Below, piece by piece: positions 56,888 to 64,000 of a stretch of 64,000 bases of DNA. The stretch comes from Cyclina sinensis (taxonomy: Eukaryota; Mollusca; Bivalvia; Venerida; Veneridae). The stretch spans positions 18,352,120 through 18,416,119 of the forward strand of contig JAAONU010000001.1 in the NCBI GenBank assembly GCA_012932295.1, given 5' to 3'. A program made the translations under genes and the position numbers. Positions within the stretch are counted from its first letter, which is position 1; each line of letters starts with the position of its first letter. The notes beneath the pieces are model-generated. The model did not search any database. It saw only the letters and a list, made by a program, of their open reading frames with translations, and was not told where the DNA came from.

Positions 56888-59800
56888 TTAATATCTTCTA
56901 ATGTTTCCCAAAGTTTTGTATGCATCAAATCTTTGATCTTGTTGTCTGTTTTGACCTTGTAAGGCTGGAGCTGCCATCATCAGGGCCTGAGGGGCCATTG
57001 ACGTCGTCACATACATTCCAGTGGGGACGTTGGCAATGATACCTGGTGGAGCACCAACAGTCTGGTAAGCTATTGGTCTAGCATCAGGTTGTACAATGGA
57101 GTTACCGGCCCATCTATCAGGCTGTCTGGTCACTGTAGTATCCGACCTCTGTGACCCTGCACCCCAATTTCCTTGATTTCCCCCTCCCCCTTGTGCTGCA
57201 CTTCCTGAAACAGCATATAATACATATTTTAAAGGATTTCCTTCCTGAAATAAAGCATAACAAAAGATCCGTGGAGTGGCACCAATGCTTGTCTGTTTAA
57301 ATTTTTCAGAAATGAGCATGCAGGTTCCTACCCATCAAAAAAAAAAGGAATGAAATTCAAAAAATCAAAGTTCTTCCTATACAACTATATATAAGCCCCA
57401 GGATGCGGCCAATATTGACCCTGGGATCATGATTTGAACCAACATGATAGAGGTCCATTAGACAATGCTACACACCAAATATCAAAAGTCTTACTGTTTA
57501 TGAATAATCAGCTACATTGAAGTTTTTGCACAATGATGACTCAATGACCATAATAGCTCGACTTTTTCTTCGAAAACAGATAAGCTAAAATGCTACATGA
57601 CAAATATTTTACTGATATGTTAAGACAATCTGCCCATGCCTAAATTTCCCACATGATTAATTTTGTAAGAACCTGCGCATCTAGATTGCCAATTATATTA
57701 AGAATCAGACTGAACTGTGACAATTTATGTATGAAATCCAACTGATGACATATACAGAATAATGAAATGATACCTTTCAGTATCCCTCCTGTCTGATTCC
57801 TTGAGAAGTTCTTGCTGCCACTGTCCCTGCTGCGGTCCTGAATGCCCTGGCTGCCCCCACTCCTCCCCTGACCCTGCCAGTTGCTGCCCCTACCTGACTG
57901 TGAGAGGGAGCCCCCTGACCCGCGTAAATCCTGCTGTGACCCACGGTTGTCTTTGAAGTAAAAAAAATAATCAAAAATTATATAACTGTAGAAATTTGAG
58001 ACTTCAAACCTTTTAATACAGAGAGCAGCATTAATCAAAACTGTTTTTATTTCCACAAAATTAGAAGCAATGCACTGTTTTGTTCTCAATAAACATGCAG
58101 AAAGGCACAAAGTTTTAGCAGACATGCATTAATCAGTGAAACTTCAGACTTATTTAGAAAGTACTTCCAGTACAAAGCATCTTGGTTATCAGCATTCATA
58201 CATGGAAAACTCTGTATCTCATTGGATTCAATTCTTTAAATTCATGCAATGACAGCATTTGTTTGGAGTACCAAAGCCTGTATTCACCAGTTACTTTTTC
58301 TTCTGCATTTCACCATTAACAACAGTACAGATAAAACCATCACCAGGCAATTATAATGCAAAACTACTTACAGAAGTTTTCATGGAACCTGGAGAATGCA
58401 AAACATAGAAGGTTGAATTTGTCTAATTTTTTGCTACTTTAAACTATATTGAAATTTCAACAAAACAAAGGACTATTACACGTGTTAAAGCCAATACATG
58501 CAGACCCCAAGTTCCATATAAACAGAGAATCAACTGAAATTTTGACAGATTTTCTCTGTATGTGTCCTAGTGCCCAAAAAAACATAATTTTATGTGCACT
58601 ATATGAAAATGACCAAGTGTGATCTGTTATCAGGCAAATGTTCAGATTCGAAACAATATTCACTGTTAATTGTAACAGACCTGTACTAAACATTTTTCTT
58701 CCATCTTGTGCATTTACATATTTAAGCTGAACCCTCACCTCTATGTAAACTTTGATCTTTGTCTGATCTGAAATCTGATCTACCATCCCTTGACCCTATA
58801 CTCTGTCTTCCACCACCTCTATCACTCCCTCTATTGTCCAGACCCCTGTCTCTCATCTCTCTTTGATTGGAATCCCTGAAGCTGGATCCCCCAATATCCC
58901 TCCTGTCATCTCTTGCAGCGCCTCTATCAGAGGACCGGTCTAGTCCTCGATCACTGCGGGCAGCTGGTGTTCGGTCAACTCTATCACCACTACGATCTCT
59001 ACCAACTGGCATATTTCTATATTCATAAGAAAAATTAAAGTTACTTTGATATCAGAACAACAACAGGAAATGATATTTATCTGTTATGCTTGTAATGTCT
59101 CTTGGAATACACGATAAATTTGTTAATTAGATGGCTTCCCATTATATGTCAATCTGCATTCTTCCTTTTATTTTCTAATTAAGAGGTAGATTAGTTAACA
59201 ACTGGAATCATCATTTCTGCTCATTAATTTATAAAAAAGGGAAGTTACAAACAACCATTTGAACCACTATTGCATTATACAAAAACAACACTGCTTTCTC
59301 TTGCATTACAATTCAAATTGACATTCTGGCCATCTGAATTGAAAAGGTAACCTAGTTTAGCTACAAACATATCACAGCATCCTCATTACCATACCTCTGA
59401 TCTCTGCCACCTCTTTCATTAACTGCAGCAGTATTTCTATCATCCCGTCGACCACCAACGTCTCTAATGTCCCGTCTGTCATCCATCCTCCCGCCTCTTG
59501 GTCCAACGTCTCGAGTGTCAATCCCACGTCTATCTCCTCTGTCAAATCTGTCCACAACCCTCCGACTGTCTGTTAAGTTGTCTTGCTGGGTAACTCTTTC
59601 TACATACCTTCCTCCACCTACTTCTCTACCACCACGATCTCTGTCAATTCTAGTAAAATAAAAGATATTTACTAGTATATCAATTAAGAGTTTTAACAGT
59701 AACTTCTTTAAGAAAAACTATGTTGAATCATATTTATCTACTTTTTGCTAGGAATATCTAGTACAGAGAAGTATATGACCCCACTTCATGTTATATTACT

Positions 59801-62800
59801 GTGCTACAACATAAACTCAAGACAGATACGAAAAACACACTTAAGGTACATGTAAACTGAAAGTACCGAAGACTTCTTTAACTTTTAATAGATATAAATG
59901 AAATCACACCTCCAAGTTACAGCTGCAAACTGAATAATTTCAAAGTCCCTTTCACAACTATATAATATAATAACTTTCACTTATAGCAATAACACGTTAC
60001 TGAGAGAACATACCTATCTCCATATCCCCTATCACCAAGGGCAGGCCTCTTAGAATCCCAGTACACATCTCTATCTCTAGCATCATATGCTCTCTTTGTG
60101 GCTCTACGCTGCTGTTCTTCTTGTAATCTGCAAATTATTCATCAACCAAGACTACACTGCTGTTACTAGTAACAAATGATACATTATACTGCATATCAAT
60201 TTTATTGGCTCAGTCACTTCAAAATGAAACATATTAAGTAATAATTAAAAGATCGTTTGTTCAAGTCCTGTTCCTTCAGGCATTTAGACAACTTAGGAAA
60301 TGTTCCTTTGGTACAAATATTATGCATCCAAAAATGACTCCATGACATCTCGTAACAATCCATTCAGTATCAGTCACATTTACACGATTTCAAAGAAAAT
60401 GAAATACTCTACATTAAATGGTATTCCTCTTTAAGTCTTCCGGTTTTAAAGCGGTACAGCAAAAACTAAGATTTCTGTCTTGTCACAATATCTAACATTC
60501 AACCAAACCTTGCTGTACTCATAGCACTGTTATTCAGCAATGCTTTTAATCACTTCTACATGTAAGTCAGTATCATATATCTAATAAGAACTTGTTTATT
60601 TTTCGTTTATAATACTTTGCTTCACAAGACACACTTACCTCAATTGTTCAAGTCTTCTCTTTTCTTCTCTTTCTCTCTCAAGTCTCTCTCTCTCGATCTG
60701 CTCCAGTCTCAATCTTTCTAACCTTTGAGCTTCTAAACGTTCCTTTTCTAACTGCTCTCTTTCCCTCCTGTAGAAAAAATGTGTATCTTATTGTTACAAA
60801 TTTTAACTGTAAAGGAGTGCAGGGAACAAAGCTGATAAAAAATGAAAGATCATTTCAATTGCTTCCCCAACCAGAATTAACCTTAGTTCAATAACATGAA
60901 CACTTTCCGTAGTAACTTTGAAATGGACATCAGTTGCTTCAATGAAATCTGTTAACAGCAGAATTATATCTAACTATTTAAATTTATTAGTAATAAACCA
61001 ATAAATAATTCTAATTTTACGAGAAAGAATGCTGCATACCTATAAATGGACAATGGGAAAACATCTACTAAAAGCTAAAATACATTCTAAATTAATCTAC
61101 CTTCAAAAAAACTACATGTATCTTGTCTTACCTTAACCTTTCTCTTTCTCTACTTAGTTTAATTGCCTCAGTTCTTTGCTTCTGTTGTACCTCCCTCTGT
61201 CTTTGTCTTTCACGTAACAATTCTCGCTGACGACGTCTTTCCTGCTCATGAATACGACGTTCCATCTGCCGTAATCTTTCTCTCTCCCTTGCCTCCTTTA
61301 AAAGAAACTCAACATTTCAGCAATGCAAATTAAATGTATATTCAATGACTACACTTGAGGTACTTGTTCACAAATGTAGAACTGAAGCAAGCCATACAGA
61401 TTATCTCTTACTTTTATTCTATCTAGAGTTAGTACATCCTTTTTATCATCTTTCTTTGATGATGTCCCACGAGATCTTGAGCGCTGGCTGTCTCTCTTTT
61501 CTGACTTGGTATCCTCCTTGCCTTCCTCTTTCTTCTCCTCGGTTGCTGGAAGAAAAATATGGATCATTTACTTAGCCTTTAACCTATGTCTCCTCTAAAT
61601 AATGTCACTAACTGATTTTGCATTCTTCTGCACTATTTCAATTACGCAAGAAATTAAACTAAATAAAATGTTCTCTGTATGAGGCCAAAAAACTTACTCA
61701 AAGTATCTGGCTCATGCTTATCAATACACAAATAAGAATGCCACAATTTATCTTTATCAAACAGGTAAAATTACTGCTTCAATTCACAGGTGTCAGAGAT
61801 GAGGTCAAGAATTCAGCTGATAAATGTTTGTTTGTGGGGCTATTAATAAAAGGTGTTTCACATTTACAGTTAAAATAACTCACTCTCTGTGGCTGGCTTT
61901 TCCTCCGTTTCTATCTTTACCTCTTCGGTTTCTTGATTCACCTTGACCTCTGCTTTTTCTTCCTCTTTCTCCTCCCCCTGTACACTGATTACAGGCTCTC
62001 CCTTACTCTTGTCCATGACAACAGTACGAGATTTATCTTTGGCATCTGTGTCAGAGACATCAACTTCTAAACACAAGCATTCAACATTTGGTACAAAAAA
62101 CACAACACAACATCCAATGATACTGTGAAAAAAAGACTTCACTTTTTGTGAAATAATAATGACTGAACACCAATACCTTATGTCTTATCTGATATAAACA
62201 GTATAAAACCATCTTCAACATGAAACACTTACAAGAAAACTCTAACTTAAAGTCAAGCAAAATAACAAATATCAATACTTGCATACCTTTATCATGTTTA
62301 TGTTCATGGTCGCCTTTGTGATCTGCTGACCTCCTGTGATCTCTGCTGTCCCTGTGTCTGTGTGGCGGGGTCCTGCGAGAACCTCGTCTGTGGTCATGTC
62401 TCCCACCATGTCGACCATGTCCACGATCCCTTTCTCGGCTGTGGTCATGACGACCATGATGAGAGTGAGTATCTTTTCTATCATCCTTCTTTTCATCTTT
62501 TTTATCCACATCTTTCTTTTCTTTACTTTCATCTTTTTTGTCACCATCTGTCTTACCTTCAAAAAAAGTCAGAATATACATGCAGCTGTGCCTCTATTTT
62601 CAAACCAAATCACTTATGTGATGTGACAAAACTCTTATCCTTAACTGAAGATACAAAAAACTTATTTATGGTCTTTTTAATGGCACTTGAATAGGATGAA
62701 GAAATAACAAAGACTATCATATAATATATACTATACCTTCTTCCTTTTTCACAGGTGTGGTGCTTTTCTGTTCAGTTTTCTTCTGTTCAGGTTTCTTACT

Positions 62801-64000
62801 GCTCTGCTGACTTTTGGCTGCAGAACCAGGTTCATTCTTTGCCTGTCAAAATATATATCTGAGAATTTATCCACTTATATTGCATATATATTTCATACCT
62901 ATATTTTCATATCAAATATGGTTTTACTGTCTTCATCATTTCAGACTGCAGATCTTAATTTTTCTTTAACAAAAAACATCAGAATCTATCAACAACAAAG
63001 GGATTACCATTTGCTAGCTTCTAACCCACAACCCATCCCTCAATTTTACTTAAGCACTGTCATATGATGTAACAACATATCTTATAATTTAGAATATTTA
63101 TATATATAAATTATGTTACTTAAGTTTATTTCAAGATGGAAAGATATATGATTAAGCAAACCTTCTCCACTGAGATCATTTTGCCATGAAGTTCTGTCCT
63201 ATGAAGTTGCTGAATACACTTTGCAGCCTCCTCTGCTGAAGACATCGTCACAAATCCATAACATCTTGATCCAGGTTTCCTGGCATTTGTCACAACCTTT
63301 GCTCCTACCACCTATAACAGAATCCATTTAAATGTAAGGTATCGTAATTATGCACATGATACAATGAAGGGGCTCAACCATTTCTAAAGGCTAAATAAAG
63401 ACCAAAAGATCTCTCAGACATGTGGCTCAGGCAGACTTCAATGATAAACTACGCCTTCACATCAAAGACAGAACAAGGCTTTCTGAAATGGCATTTAACC
63501 CTTACTCCATAGATACGTGTTTTAACGCATACGCGACCAGTGCAGATCCAGATCAGCCCGCACATCCGTGCAGTCTGATCAGGATCTCCACTGTTCGCTT
63601 ATATATCCATAAAAGTATTTCTGACTGAAAAGCGAACAGTGGAGATCCTGATCAGACTGCACGGATGTGCAGGCTGATCTGGTTCTGCACTGGTCGCATA
63701 GGAGATTTAACACTTATCCATGTGGTAAAGGGTTAAGATTAGTTCAGTCACTTCTGTTTTAAAGAATATGTGAGTTCTTGCTTTCAAGAAAAGACGAGTA
63801 TGTAACTAATAGTCAGATAATGTATATTACAGGTTTTATTTAAACTTAAAATCTCAAAGTATAAAATCACACAAAAGATTTGACAACATTAGAGCATTCA
63901 TAATTCTGTTAAAACCTACCTTTCCATATTTACTGAACAGTGCCTTGAGATCAGTTGCTCTTGTAGTAGTTGACAGAGAGCTCACCCACAGGTTGCGACT
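56888..64000 (-). CDS. SAFB: Scaffold attachment factor B-like protein, 3' thirteen exons (partial)
   Basis: A nuclear RNA- and DNA-binding protein of the SAFB/SLTM family. Exons are 64000-63920, 63311-63162, 62842-62737, 62556-62287, 62066-61884, 61545-61412, 61295-61132, 60767-60639, 60127-60014, 59649-59395, 59016-58739, 57950-57774 and 57204-56888. All borders are GT-AG and phases match: 2,358 nt, 785 residues and a stop. The first two exons give the [65 protein letters not shown] and [12 protein letters not shown], the SAFB signature. A Lys/Glu/Asp-rich linker follows (residues 78-308), with a His/Arg stretch ([19 protein letters not shown]). Then a long Arg/Glu coiled-coil-like region (308-440), Arg/Asp/Gly-rich exons (443-680; DRG, RGG, RDD repeats) and a Gly/Pro/Gln-rich tail ending GNIRRY. 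The N-terminal SAP domain must lie beyond 64000. SLTM versus SAFB cannot be separated here; invertebrates often have one gene for both. Confidence 0.95.
63495..63736. mobile_element. Hairpin MITE (piggyBac-like) in the intron splitting the SAFB RRM
   Basis: Flanked by TTAA on both sides, with ends CCCTTAC and GTAAAGGG. Inside, 63535-63602 and 63628-63703 are near-perfect inverted copies (for example AAGCGAACAGTGGAGATCCT against AGGATCTCCACTGTTCGCTT), so a transcript could fold into a hairpin with a stem of over 60 bp. It shares CAGACTGCACGGATGTGCAGGCTG with the MITE at 24.1 kb. No coding capacity. Confidence 0.85.

Noticed and set aside
57777..58125. Alternative frame and extended open frame over the SAFB Gly-rich exon
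   Set aside because: The phase-consistent exon is 57950-57774; upstream residues in the longer frame are intron sequence.
62272..62694. Open frames of 96-110 codons opposite or out of frame with SAFB
   Set aside because: Shadow the Lys/Asp/His-rich SAFB exon 62556-62287, which is supported by splice sites and phase.

Overview
The window is a stretch of an intron-rich, AT-rich animal genome. Protein-coding exons have GT-AG introns and keep phase from one exon to the next. The dispersed repeats (tRNA-derived SINEs, hairpin MITEs, elements whose ends read atgc-cccc or gctccccg, and repeats dense in AAGGTCA) resemble those of marine bivalves. My best guess is a bivalve mollusc, possibly veneroid. 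That is inference, since no sequence search was possible.

Layout. (1) 1-7786, minus strand: the 5' part of an unrecognised secreted or membrane protein gene, with a signal-peptide exon, a Cys-containing globular exon and a 1,467-nt exon built of about 39 copies of an 11-residue Gln/Asn/Gly/Thr repeat. Its later exons lie beyond position 1 or were not found. (2) 7.8-23.9 kb: gene-poor and repeat-rich. It holds a decayed LINE reverse transcriptase (9.3-12.1 kb) interrupted by a 1.16-kb terminal-inverted-repeat element full of about 21-bp quasi-palindromes, a roughly 307-bp higher-order repeat (13.6-15.3 kb), further dispersed elements, and a 25-copy array of a 100-bp minisatellite (17.1-19.7 kb). 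(3) 23,897-41,858, minus: a complete 12-exon gene for UNC93-like MFSD11 (448 aa), whose introns carry MITEs, a mariner relic, an hAT-like element, SINEs and a 5'-truncated LINE. (4) 44,712-50,282, plus: a complete 3-exon gene for the splicing factor SRSF2 (188 aa). (5) 56,888-64,000, minus: the 3' thirteen exons of a SAFB-like scaffold attachment factor B gene. It enters the window inside its RRM, and its N-terminal exons lie beyond the right edge.

Two of the recognised genes, SRSF2 and SAFB, are RNA-binding nuclear factors and end tail to tail. SRSF2 and MFSD11 are divergent neighbours, 2.85 kb apart between start codons. The human orthologues are also arranged head to head, so this looks like an old linkage with a shared promoter region.

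The most unusual items are the palindrome-array transposable element at 9.75-10.9 kb, the repeat-protein gene at the left end, the SINE and LINE that share a 3' tail, the candidate alternative terminal exons of MFSD11, and a candidate premature-stop exon in SRSF2. All gene models come from reading splice sites and phases by eye; no transcript evidence was available.
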